Source of the DNA: Phycisphaerae bacterium
GTDB taxonomy: Bacteria > Planctomycetota > Phycisphaerae > Sedimentisphaerales > Anaerobacaceae
Assembly: GCA_012744475.1 (NCBI GenBank)
Contig: JAAYBV010000053.1
Location: forward strand, 62,001-126,000
DNA: 64,000 nucleotides
Direction of reading: 5' to 3'
Shown piece by piece: positions 51,911-59,948 of this stretch; position 1 is the first letter of the stretch, and every line of letters starts with the position of its first letter. The position numbers and the translations under genes were made by a program. The notes below the pieces were generated by a model, which was given only the letters and a program-made list of their open reading frames with translations, was not told where the DNA came from and ran no database searches.

Positions 51911-52405
51911 CTATTGGGGCCTGCTCATCCGCAGTTTCTCAAGGGCTATTTGCGCCTCGATGGTATCGAGTCTGGCCCGCTGGACATCCGCTTCCGTCAT
52001 GTGTCCGGCATCGGCTCTCTGCCTGGCCTTCTGCTCGCAGGCGCGCACGAAACCCACCATCTCCTCGTAGGTTCTGATCTGCTCGATGACATCCGTCGCG
52101 AGATCGGCCTTTGCCTTGTACAGAGCGACGTGAGCATCGCGCCATTCCCAAAGACTTATCCGGCCGGAGCTGAAGAAGATCTCGAGCGATGCCACCCCGC
52201 TCTTGAGAATTTCGTATCGCTCCGTCAGGAGTTCCCGCAGCCGTTCGTTTGAGCCAACCGACGCGGGCCCGCCGTTTGTGGGAGTCTGCACAACCTGGCC
52301 AGGACGATCTGCGTTTCCGGCAACGGAGGCACCGAGTGCCAACAGACCGATCACAGCAAGCATCCCGATAACAAGCCGGCTTTCTCGCTTCATGTTGAGG
52401 ATCAT
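51911..52405 (-). CDS. Small exported TolC-fragment-like protein, copy 2
   Basis: 164 aa. Hydrophobic segment (LVIGMLAVIGLLALGASVAG), then helical text NERLRELLTERYEILKSGVA and QRARLDTIEAQIALEKLRMS. Start 52405 has the same AAGGAGAG leader as its paralogue. It is a tandem duplicate with a short variable linker (PGQVVQTPTNGGPASVG). Both face the ceramidase-like gene on the opposite strand. Function unknown. Confidence 0.7.
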   Translation of the reverse strand: MILNMKRESRLVIGMLAVIGLLALGASVAGNADRPGQVVQTPTNGGPASVGSNERLRELLTERYEILKSGVASLEIFFSSGRISLWEWRDAHVALYKAKADLATDVIEQIRTYEEMVGFVRACEQKARQRADAGHMTEADVQRARLDTIEAQIALEKLRMSRPQ

Positions 52406-52750
52406 GTTTCTCTCCTTTATTGGGGCAGACATGAGCGTTCCCTTTCCGCTGTATGGGATTGTCGGCACGGACACGCTGGCACGCAAGCGCAAAACGGCCT
52501 GTGGCATAGGAAATGTCTGTGTAGGTTTCAGGGTAAGGCCCATTGCACGTGGTAAGAACCGTGTGTGGCGGCCTCAAGCTCGAAGAGCCCAGGCGTGGCC
52601 CTTCGCATTGGCAGCCTTCTGGCATCCGCGAGCCGCCAAGGCCACCATCCCCAAACGCTGCGCGTTGGAGGCTGCCACCCGCCACGGGCGGACCAGGGTG
52701 TCTTCACGCACACCGTCGAGGCGTGTGTGGCAGGCTCAGCCCCGGAGGAC
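52406..52750. other. Intergenic region with a family C element
   Basis: About 345 bp. The family C element (52561-52676) fills the centre. The left part holds promoter-like sequence for the TolC-like pair and the right part precedes the stop of the GKRP/MurQ-like gene. No gene seen. Confidence 0.6.
52561..52676. repeat. Family C inverted repeat, long copy
   Basis: GTGTGGCGGCCTCAAGC at one end and GCGTTGGAGGCTGCCAC at the other, with extra sequence between, including a second CCGCCAAGGCCACCATCCCC segment. 116 bp. Confidence 0.8.
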
Positions 52751-54484
52751 CTAAGGATGGCTCTCTTCCGCGGAGACACGCTCAATGGCCAGGGCCACGG
52801 GGGAGGGGGCTTCCTCGCCTCGCTGGGCGATGGAGGCGACGTCTTCGATGGTCTGGTGCAGGATTTCGCACGCGTGTTCGTAGCTGCACCCGGTCACCTG
52901 CGAGATCAGGCGCGTGCCGCGATCGATGAGCTTCTTGTTGCTGGGCGACAGCCAGACCATGGCGTTGCCGACAACGCGGCCCAGCCGCACCATTGTCGCG
53001 GTGGAAACGGTGTTGAGCACGAGCTTGATCGCCAGGTGTTCCCACAGCCGCAGGGGCGACGCCGGCAGCTCGCACGCGAATTGGAAGTGCTCGTCCACGT
53101 CGATCGGGCCCTGATTCGGACCGATTGTGATCGCCGCCGTCTTCCCGAACCGCATGGGCGCAGAATGCGCCCATTTCACTTCGTCGCAAAGGCCGACGGC
53201 CACCATCGCCGAATCCATCGCCTCAGTGCGCGAAGGGTCAGGCTCGTTGCCGATGCGGAAGCGGTGGATCTCGGCGTTGTCGAGCCTGGGCGGATTGGCC
53301 TGAATCCGTGGCGGGGCGTTCAACTGCCGATAGGTTTCCGGCTTCCATCGCAGGCCACGGGGCGGGCGCTGGAGCATTCGCTCCCAGGCCTGCTCGGTTG
53401 GGCGGTGCGGGTCTTTCACGAATGCCCACGATACCGGCGAGTGGGTGTCGCCGTCTTTGCGGAACGGCGGCACCATGAACGTCGGCGACCGCTCCGTCGT
53501 GTCGGTCAGGACATCCAGCAGGAGGCTGTCGGCGACGTAGGTCACCAGGCCGTGTTTTCGATAGATGGCCTCCTCGAACTGCGTCACGCGACAGAGGGTG
53601 TCCACCGCCTCCGGCGCCGACAGATCGCTTTGCAGCTTCTGATAGAGCCGCGCGTATTCGGCAGGAGTTCGCACCTGGCGCGCGAGCTGCGGCCGGCGGT
53701 CCTGAAGCCATCTGACGACGGCCGTCTCCAGTGCAGCGCCGACCACCAACAGTTCGGCGGTCGTCGCCTGCATACGAGTCGAGCCCATGACGGCCATCGG
53801 CCCGGTGGTCAGGTCGAGCTTCACGATGCGGGGCTCCTCGATCACCTGTCTGGATCGCTCGACGTGCTCGGCCAGCAGGGTGGTCGGGTTGTTGTAGACG
53901 AAGAAGACCTCGGCCCCCCGGTCGAGGCCCTCCCAGGCGGTGCCGATGACGAAGGGGGTCTCGCCGCCTTCGGTGATCGCGACGACCACGTCGCCGGCCT
54001 GCACGCCCGCCTCGCGGAGCTGATGGCGGCCGAAGTCGGTGAAGTCCTCGAAGCCCTCCACCGACTTGATCAGCGCGAAGTCGCCGCCGGCCATGACGCT
54101 GATGCACAGCGGCCACATCTGAGCGGCCTCAGGCGCCAGCGGTTTCATCTCGTGCCAGAATCTCCGCCACGCCGCCTCCAGCAGGATGCTCAGCCGGCCG
54201 GTCGCGCCGCACCCGGTGAAGAAGATCCGCCGGCCTGCGTTCATGGCGCCGAGGAATGCGTCGATCAGTCGGTTGTAGCCGTCTTGGGCAAAGAGCCGGT
54301 CGGCCGCAGCCGCGATGTCCTCGTCCACCGAGAGCAACTGCCGGATGCCTGCGGCGACATCCGCCTGGATCGTTTGCGACAGCCGGCGCGTCTTGGGATG
54401 CGACGACTCGGTCAGAAGCGGACCGAGGCGAAACGCCCTCTCTTCTCGCAGAAATGCTCTGGCTTTCTCTACGGCATCCGACAT
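52751..54484 (-). CDS. GKRP/MurQ-like double-SIS sugar-phosphate protein
   Basis: 577 aa. The first SIS domain has FFTGCGATGRLSILLEAAWR (about 88-107) and MAGGDFALIKSVEGFEDF (about 132-149), and later VVAITEGGETPFVIGTAWEG and MGSTRMQATTAELLVV, all paralleling MurQ. The remainder (about 300-577) forms a second, divergent SIS part, giving the length and layout of glucokinase regulatory protein (GCKR). It may bind or cleave a MurNAc-like sugar phosphate. It is divergent from anmK-murQ, which strongly suggests peptidoglycan or amino-sugar metabolism. Confidence 0.8.
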   Translation of the reverse strand: MSDAVEKARAFLREERAFRLGPLLTESSHPKTRRLSQTIQADVAAGIRQLLSVDEDIAAAADRLFAQDGYNRLIDAFLGAMNAGRRIFFTGCGATGRLSILLEAAWRRFWHEMKPLAPEAAQMWPLCISVMAGGDFALIKSVEGFEDFTDFGRHQLREAGVQAGDVVVAITEGGETPFVIGTAWEGLDRGAEVFFVYNNPTTLLAEHVERSRQVIEEPRIVKLDLTTGPMAVMGSTRMQATTAELLVVGAALETAVVRWLQDRRPQLARQVRTPAEYARLYQKLQSDLSAPEAVDTLCRVTQFEEAIYRKHGLVTYVADSLLLDVLTDTTERSPTFMVPPFRKDGDTHSPVSWAFVKDPHRPTEQAWERMLQRPPRGLRWKPETYRQLNAPPRIQANPPRLDNAEIHRFRIGNEPDPSRTEAMDSAMVAVGLCDEVKWAHSAPMRFGKTAAITIGPNQGPIDVDEHFQFACELPASPLRLWEHLAIKLVLNTVSTATMVRLGRVVGNAMVWLSPSNKKLIDRGTRLISQVTGCSYEHACEILHQTIEDVASIAQRGEEAPSPVALAIERVSAEESHP

Positions 54485-54629
54485 AGATCACTCCTCGCAT
54501 CAGCGGGCCACTTGCATCCACGCACAAACCTCAGCGTATTCATATCACCTCGCCCATATGGTGTAAACGGCAATGTCATGCTCCCACGAAAGCTCGATTC
54601 CTGGCGACAGTTCTGGTACGCTGTGAGGG

Positions 54630-55697
54630 ATGAAGGCCGGTGATAGAGACAAGTCGGTCAGGCACTGTTGGCTTTGGCGTGTACGGAGCGCGCTGGTGTC
54701 GTTAGCATGCGGGGCGGGGCTGGTCTGTGCGGCACAGGGGCCGGCGGACAGCAATCTGCGGATGGAGGATGTTCTTGCGGCGTTGGGAAGGATCTCGGAG
54801 ACGCCGCACGCGATTCCCTGCGATTCCGGCGGCTTTGACGTCCCTCGCGGCGGGCATCTCCAGGGGATTCAGCAGGTGGTGATCGACGGACGGCCATTTC
54901 TCGTGCTCAGCGGCAGTGCGAGCGACGAATCCTATCTCGCGCTGATTGGCCTCGAAGGCTCGATGGGGCGCGTCGCTGCGGTCAAGCCCTTGATGTCACG
55001 TCCGTTCAACCACGCCGGCGGTTTCCAGGTCTGCGGCAATTACCTGGCCGTCGGCATCGAGGACGACAACACCAAGATGACCTCTCGCGTGTGGATTCTC
55101 CGGCTGGCGGAGCTGCTACATGCCGCCGGACCGAGACCCCTCGTCGAGATCGAGCGAACCGGCGCCTACCAGCGCGCCACCGCCGGCGCCGTCGCCATGG
55201 CCAGGGTGCGAGACCGGCACCTGCTGTGCGTGGGCACCTGGGACTCGGCCACGATCGATATCTACCTCTCCAGTGCGAAAGCATTGGACGACCCGGCGTG
55301 TGCCTTCGCCTTCCGCGAGACCTGGGACGCCAGGAGCGCCGACCGTTCGGATTGGTCGGACCGCGACTACGCGTCGTATCAGAACCTCAATCTCGTGGTC
55401 GACACGAACGATACCGTGTTCCTGGTCGGGTTCGCTCACACCGGCGGTGCGGATGTCATGGACGTATTCGAGTTGCGGATGGAGACCTCCGTGCCCGTCG
55501 AGAAACGGCTTCGGAAGGTTCTGAGACGCGCTCTGCACGGGCGAGAAACCAGCTTTCGCCACGGTTCCGGCCTGGTCATCGCGGATGCGAACACCGTGGC
55601 CGTCCTGGCCTGCGGCTATCAGGAGTTCGTCATCGAGTGTTTCGAGTCCGAGCGAAACGCAAGGAGTAACGACACGGAGCAAGTGGATAGACCATGA
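54630..55697 (+). CDS. Exported hypothetical protein, probable beta-propeller
   Basis: 355 aa. A hydrophobic N-terminal region (LVSLACGAGLVCAAQG) suggests export. The body has propeller-like strands: GIQQVVIDGRPFLVLSGSAS, NYLAVGIEDDNTKMTSRVWI and RHLLCVGTWDSATIDIYLS. No enzyme motif was recognised. Its TGA overlaps the anmK ATG (ATGA), so it is translationally coupled to peptidoglycan-recycling genes, which suggests a related role. Cytoplasmic location cannot be excluded. Confidence 0.62.
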   Translation: MKAGDRDKSVRHCWLWRVRSALVSLACGAGLVCAAQGPADSNLRMEDVLAALGRISETPHAIPCDSGGFDVPRGGHLQGIQQVVIDGRPFLVLSGSASDESYLALIGLEGSMGRVAAVKPLMSRPFNHAGGFQVCGNYLAVGIEDDNTKMTSRVWILRLAELLHAAGPRPLVEIERTGAYQRATAGAVAMARVRDRHLLCVGTWDSATIDIYLSSAKALDDPACAFAFRETWDARSADRSDWSDRDYASYQNLNLVVDTNDTVFLVGFAHTGGADVMDVFELRMETSVPVEKRLRKVLRRALHGRETSFRHGSGLVIADANTVAVLACGYQEFVIECFESERNARSNDTEQVDRP

Positions 55698-56857
55698 CTG
55701 GCAGGAAGAAGAACATACGCGTAGCCGGACTGATGTCGGGGACGTCGGTAGACGGCGTCGACGTGGCCATTGTGGACATTCGTGACGCGAAGGTCCGGCT
55801 TGTGGCGTTCGACGTCTTTCCGTACAAGCCCGCTCTGCGGGCCGAGATTCTCGCGCTGTGCCATCCCGACTCGGCAAGAGTGGATCGCATCTGCCATCTC
55901 AATCACGTGCTGGGCGAGGCGTTCGCGGAGGCGGTTCTCAAGCTGTGCCGCAGATGCGGCATCGCGGCGGACTCGATCAATCTGATCGGCTCGCACGGCC
56001 AGACGATCTGGCACCAGCCCCAGGGCGGCCGCTATGGAGGGCGGACGATCCGCTCGACCTTGCAGATCGGCGAGCCTTCCGTGATCGCCCAGCGCACCGG
56101 AATCACGACGGTGGCGGACTTCCGGCCTCGTGACATGGCAGCCGGTGGGCAGGGTGCACCGTTGGTTCCCTACGCCGACTACGTGCTCTTTCGTGACGCG
56201 AAGGTCAGCCGGGCCGTTCAGAACATCGGCGGGATCGCCAATGTGACCTTCCTGCCTCGGGCGTGCAGGAGCGATGAGGTGCTGGCCTTCGACACCGGCC
56301 CGGGCAACATGGTGATCGACGGCATCGTGCGTCTGGCCACCAGGGGAAGACGTCATTTCGATCGCGGCGGGGCTATGGCCGCCAGAGGCAAAGTCGACGA
56401 GACCCTGCTGCGCGAGATGCTGAAGCATCCTTTCCTGCGCCGCAAGCCGCCCAAGTCGACCGGACGCGAGGAGTTTGGCCAGGCGTACAGCGAATGGCTC
56501 GGCCAAAAATCGCGGAAGCGGGGGCTGGCTCCTGGGGACATGGTCGCGACTGTCACGGCGTTCACGGCCCGCACGATAGCCGACGCGTACCGCCGGTTCC
56601 TGCCCGCGATGCCCGACGAGATGGTCCTGGCCGGCGGCGGCGCCCACAACCGGACGCTCGTGCGGATGTTGCGGCGAGAACTGACAGCCGTTAAGATTCG
56701 CACGACGGATGAATTCGGGATCGACGTCGATGCCCGAGAGGCGGTCGCCTTCGCGGTTCTGGCGTGGGCCACGATCTGCGGGACCGCCAACAATGTGCCC
56801 AGCGCCACCGGAGCGGCCGAGCCGGTCGTGCTGGGCAAGATCGTGCCGGGAAGATGA
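55694..56857 (+). CDS. anmK: AnmK anhydro-N-acetylmuramic acid kinase
   Basis: 387 aa, family length. Phosphate-binding RVAGLMSGTSVDGVDVAIVD at the N-terminus, SHGQTIWHQPQGG (about 99), GGIANVTFLP, FDTGPGNMVIDGIVR and GGGAHNRTLVRML. It opens the 1,6-anhydro ring of anhydroMurNAc and phosphorylates it. The product feeds MurQ, encoded next (ATGA overlap). Together with the symporter this is a peptidoglycan-recycling operon. Confidence 0.94.
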   Translation: MTGRKKNIRVAGLMSGTSVDGVDVAIVDIRDAKVRLVAFDVFPYKPALRAEILALCHPDSARVDRICHLNHVLGEAFAEAVLKLCRRCGIAADSINLIGSHGQTIWHQPQGGRYGGRTIRSTLQIGEPSVIAQRTGITTVADFRPRDMAAGGQGAPLVPYADYVLFRDAKVSRAVQNIGGIANVTFLPRACRSDEVLAFDTGPGNMVIDGIVRLATRGRRHFDRGGAMAARGKVDETLLREMLKHPFLRRKPPKSTGREEFGQAYSEWLGQKSRKRGLAPGDMVATVTAFTARTIADAYRRFLPAMPDEMVLAGGGAHNRTLVRMLRRELTAVKIRTTDEFGIDVDAREAVAFAVLAWATICGTANNVPSATGAAEPVVLGKIVPGR

Positions 56858-57768
56858 CGAAAGCAGGGAAACTGCCGACGACGGAGAAACGCAATCCGAA
56901 GAGCGCATCGGTCGACACCCTGTCCACGCAGGAGATCGTCGACCTGATCGGCGCCGAGGACATGGTCGTGCCGCAGGCTGTGGCGACGCAGCGCAAAGAG
57001 ATTGCCGCAGCGGTCGATATGATCGTGGAGCGGTTCCGCGCGGGCGGGCGATTGTTCTACGTCGGCGCCGGCACCAGCGGCCGGCTCGGCGTGCTCGACG
57101 CCTCCGAGTGCCCTCCGACGTTCGGGGTAAGCCCATCGCTGGTGCAGGGCATCATCGCAGGAGGCAGGCGGGCCCTGGTGCGGTCCATAGAAGGGGCCGA
57201 AGATTATCCTGAGGATGGCGCTGCGGCCATCGACGCCAGAAGGGTCGGCGCGAAGGACGTCGTCGTGGGTTTGGCCGCCTGCGGCATGACGCCCTTCGTG
57301 CACGGTGCCCTGCAACGCGCCCGGCGGATCGGGGCCGGAACCATCTTCGTCACCTGTGCGCCGGAAGCGGTCGGATCGATCCCCGCCGAGATCGTCATCA
57401 ACCCGGTCGTCGGGCCCGAGGTCATTACCGGCTCGACGCGGATGAAGGCGGGCACCGCCACCAAGCTCGTGCTCAACACCCTCACCACCACCGCCATGAT
57501 CCGGCTGGGCAAGGTCTACGGCAACCTCATGGTGGACCTCAAGGCCGTCAACAACAAGCTGCGCGACCGCTCCGTTCGCATCGTCGCGGATGTCACCGGT
57601 CTGTCGAAACCCAGGGCCAGAACTCTACTGGCTCGCGCCGAGGGCCGCGTCAAGGCGGCGCTGGTCATGCATTTTCGCGGTGTCCCTCTGGCCAGGGCCC
57701 TGGAGATTCTGAAAGAGAACGGCGAACTGCTGCGCCCGGCTATTGCGGAGTCTATAGAATCGGCATAA
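56854..57768 (+). CDS. murQ: MurQ N-acetylmuramic acid 6-phosphate etherase
   Basis: 304 aa, the normal MurQ size. SIS motifs FYVGAGTSGRLGVLDASECP and GGRRALVRSIEGAEDYPED, catalytic-loop region GSTRMKAGTATKLVLNT, and MVDLKAVNNKLRDRS near the end. It removes lactate from MurNAc-6-phosphate, yielding GlcNAc-6-phosphate. Start ATG 56854 overlaps the anmK stop, and its TAA overlaps the symporter ATG. Canonical residues look intact, unlike the GKRP-like relative at 52751. Confidence 0.95.
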   Translation: MTKAGKLPTTEKRNPKSASVDTLSTQEIVDLIGAEDMVVPQAVATQRKEIAAAVDMIVERFRAGGRLFYVGAGTSGRLGVLDASECPPTFGVSPSLVQGIIAGGRRALVRSIEGAEDYPEDGAAAIDARRVGAKDVVVGLAACGMTPFVHGALQRARRIGAGTIFVTCAPEAVGSIPAEIVINPVVGPEVITGSTRMKAGTATKLVLNTLTTTAMIRLGKVYGNLMVDLKAVNNKLRDRSVRIVADVTGLSKPRARTLLARAEGRVKAALVMHFRGVPLARALEILKENGELLRPAIAESIESA

Positions 57769-59555
57769 TGCCCAGACACAGACTACTCCTGTTCGTTGTC
57801 CCGCTGCTGTTGCTCGCCATTGCGCCGGCCAGCGCGGCACAAGGCTCGGATGCAGCGCTCCCGTCTGTGGACGCGGCGCTCCGCGAGATCGCGCGGAATT
57901 TCACCGCGTGGGACTGGGCGGTCATCGGAGTCTACCTCGTCTTCACGACCGTTCTGGGCGGGCTGCTGGCGGGCAAGCAGGCGTCGATGAAGGATTTCTT
58001 CCTCGGCGGCCGCAAGCTGCCCTGGCCGGCGGTCTGCGGCTCGATCATCGCGACGGAGTTGTCGGCCGCAACCTTTCTCATCGCGCCGGCCATTGTCTTC
58101 GCGCAGGGCGGCGACATGACCTACATCCAACTGGCCTTCGGCACCATCCTCGCCCGCTTCGTCATCGGCTACTTCTTCATCCCCGTCTACTACCAGCGGG
58201 AGATCTACTCGCCGTATGATTACATGGGCGATCGGCTCGGGCCCCGCGTTCGCAACATCACCACCGGCCTGTTCATGGTCGGCGGCATCCTTGCCCAGGG
58301 CGCCCGCGTCTACATTGCGGCCAAGGCCCTCCAGGTGATCACCGGCACCGACACCACGACGTCGATCATTATCATCGGTGCGGTCTCGGTCGGCTGGACT
58401 ATCATGGGCGGCATCACGACCGTCGTCTGGACCGATGCGATTCAGTGCGTGCTTTTCACGGTTGGCGCCGTCGCGGCGCTGGTCTTCGCCTTCTCGACGG
58501 TCGAGGGGGGCCTGGCGGCCGTTGTCTCGGAGGCGTACCACGCCGGCAAGCTGCGGACGATCAATCCCAGCTTCGATCCCAAGCAGGCGTACACGCTCTG
58601 GTGCGGCGTGATCGGCTTTGGCGTCCTGACCCTGGCCTCGCACGGCACCGACCAACTCAACGTCCAGCGCATGTTCACCTGCCGCAACGCCAGCGATGCC
58701 CGCAAGGCGATCATCTGTTCGGGGCTCTCGCAGGTGCTGACCTATCTGCTGCTGTTCGTCGGCGCCGCGGTCTTCGTCTACTATCAGCACTTCCCGCTCA
58801 GCGACGCCGAACGGGTGGTTGTTGACGACGATTCGATGAAGATCTTTGCCATCTATATCGTCGATGTCATGCCTCGGGGTCTGTCAGGTTTGTTGATGGC
58901 CGCCATCTTTGCCGCCGCCATTTCTACGCTCGATTCGCTCCTGGCGGCGCTGTCGCAGTCGACCATTGCGCTGCTCTACAAGCCCTACCTCAGGCCCGAT
59001 GCCTCCGATCGACACTATGTCCGCGCGTCGCGCGTGATCGTGCTGGTCTGGGGCATCCTGCTGACGGCCTTTGCCATCTATTGTGATGTGATTGCCCGGT
59101 CGTACGCCGACCTGCTCCAGTTTGCCCTGGCGATGGCGGCCTACACCTATGGCGCTCTGCTGGGCGTATTCCTGCTGGCCTTCCTGACCACGAATCGCGA
59201 CGACCTGGGTCTGATGTGGGGCGTGCCCCTTTCGATGCTCACCGTCTTCGCCCTGAACTGGCATCAGACGATCCCGCAGGGGATCGTGGTGGTCTGCTCC
59301 GTCGTGCTGCTCGTCCAGGCCGTTCGCCATCTCCGCTCGCAGCCCCTCAAGATCGTATACGTGGCCCTGGGCGTGGCCTTGCTGCTGACGATCAGCCTGG
59401 CCGCGTGGCAGCCTCCAGCGCCGCTTGGGGACGGCTTGGTCTCGAAGCCCGTCCACATCACCCTCGCCTGGCCCTGGCATTTTCCCATCGGCACCGCCAT
59501 CACGCTGGCCCTGGGCTACCTCGTCGGCAACAAGCGGCCTGGTCTTTCTGCATGA
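57768..59555 (+). CDS. Sodium/solute symporter (SSS family)
   Basis: 595 aa integral membrane protein with about 13-14 helices and an N-terminal signal-like helix. The SSS pattern is clear: VIGVYLVFTTVLGGLLAG, KDFFLGGRKLPW, GDRLGPRVRNITTGLFMVGG, TIMGGITTVVWTDAIQ and LMAAIFAAAISTLDSLLAAL. It follows murQ with an overlapping stop/start, so it probably imports an amino sugar or muropeptide-derived sugar. At about residues 547-558 the sequence AWQPPAPLGDG is encoded by a family C repeat, extending a loop between the last helices. Confidence 0.9.
   Translation: MPRHRLLLFVVPLLLLAIAPASAAQGSDAALPSVDAALREIARNFTAWDWAVIGVYLVFTTVLGGLLAGKQASMKDFFLGGRKLPWPAVCGSIIATELSAATFLIAPAIVFAQGGDMTYIQLAFGTILARFVIGYFFIPVYYQREIYSPYDYMGDRLGPRVRNITTGLFMVGGILAQGARVYIAAKALQVITGTDTTTSIIIIGAVSVGWTIMGGITTVVWTDAIQCVLFTVGAVAALVFAFSTVEGGLAAVVSEAYHAGKLRTINPSFDPKQAYTLWCGVIGFGVLTLASHGTDQLNVQRMFTCRNASDARKAIICSGLSQVLTYLLLFVGAAVFVYYQHFPLSDAERVVVDDDSMKIFAIYIVDVMPRGLSGLLMAAIFAAAISTLDSLLAALSQSTIALLYKPYLRPDASDRHYVRASRVIVLVWGILLTAFAIYCDVIARSYADLLQFALAMAAYTYGALLGVFLLAFLTTNRDDLGLMWGVPLSMLTVFALNWHQTIPQGIVVVCSVVLLVQAVRHLRSQPLKIVYVALGVALLLTISLAAWQPPAPLGDGLVSKPVHITLAWPWHFPIGTAITLALGYLVGNKRPGLSA
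59405..59440. repeat. Family C half element, in-frame inside symporter
   Basis: GTGGCAGCCTCCAGCG, then CTTGGGGACGGCTTGG, matching one end of the 52561 copy. It encodes W-Q-P-P-A-P-L-G-D-G in a predicted loop. Confidence 0.75.
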
Positions 59556-59622
59556 GCCGCATTTTTGGGCCAGAAACATGGGAAAGTGGCTCTGTTTTGC
59601 ACGAATGAATATGAACGCGATG

Positions 59623-59631
59623 TGGTATAAT
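59623..59631 (+). promoter_or_regulatory. Extended -10 promoter (TGGTATAAT)
   Basis: TGGTATAAT followed by GGGG, just upstream of the start at 59639. The leader would be nearly absent, so the start site or the small gene may use a different context. Same string as at 42242. Confidence 0.4.
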
Positions 59632-59638
59632 GGGGAGC

Positions 59639-59893
59639 ATGGACAAGCACGAACTCAAAGCGATTCAGGGTTTCCTGTCCACCGTCGGTGAGAGTCTGGA
59701 GGGGGGCCGCAACGGGGTGGCGCTTCCGGACCGGCTGTCGGAGCTGTACCGGATCATTCAACGGCTGATGCATGCACGGCTCGGAACCGGCAGCCTGAAA
59801 GTCAAAGTCTACATGGCTACTCTGGAGCGAGAAGCGAGGCGCTACCGGCGAAGGATCGAAGCGAGGCTGAGTGACGGCCATCCCGCGCAATAG
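59639..59893 (+). CDS. Small hypothetical protein, 84 aa
   Basis: Not recognised. Mostly helical, charged protein (MDKHELKAIQGFLSTVGESL, then VYMATLEREARRYRRRIEAR) with no signal peptide. ATG 59639 follows GGGGAG; ATG 59630 is possible. If transcribed from the TATAAT immediately upstream, it would be nearly leaderless. It is 55 bp before the next gene. Confidence 0.5.
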   Translation: MDKHELKAIQGFLSTVGESLEGGRNGVALPDRLSELYRIIQRLMHARLGTGSLKVKVYMATLEREARRYRRRIEARLSDGHPAQ

Positions 59894-59948
59894 CGCGTCA
59901 AAGCCGGCGAGGTGATGCGCGATGGCAAACGGACATGGAGGTGCGATT

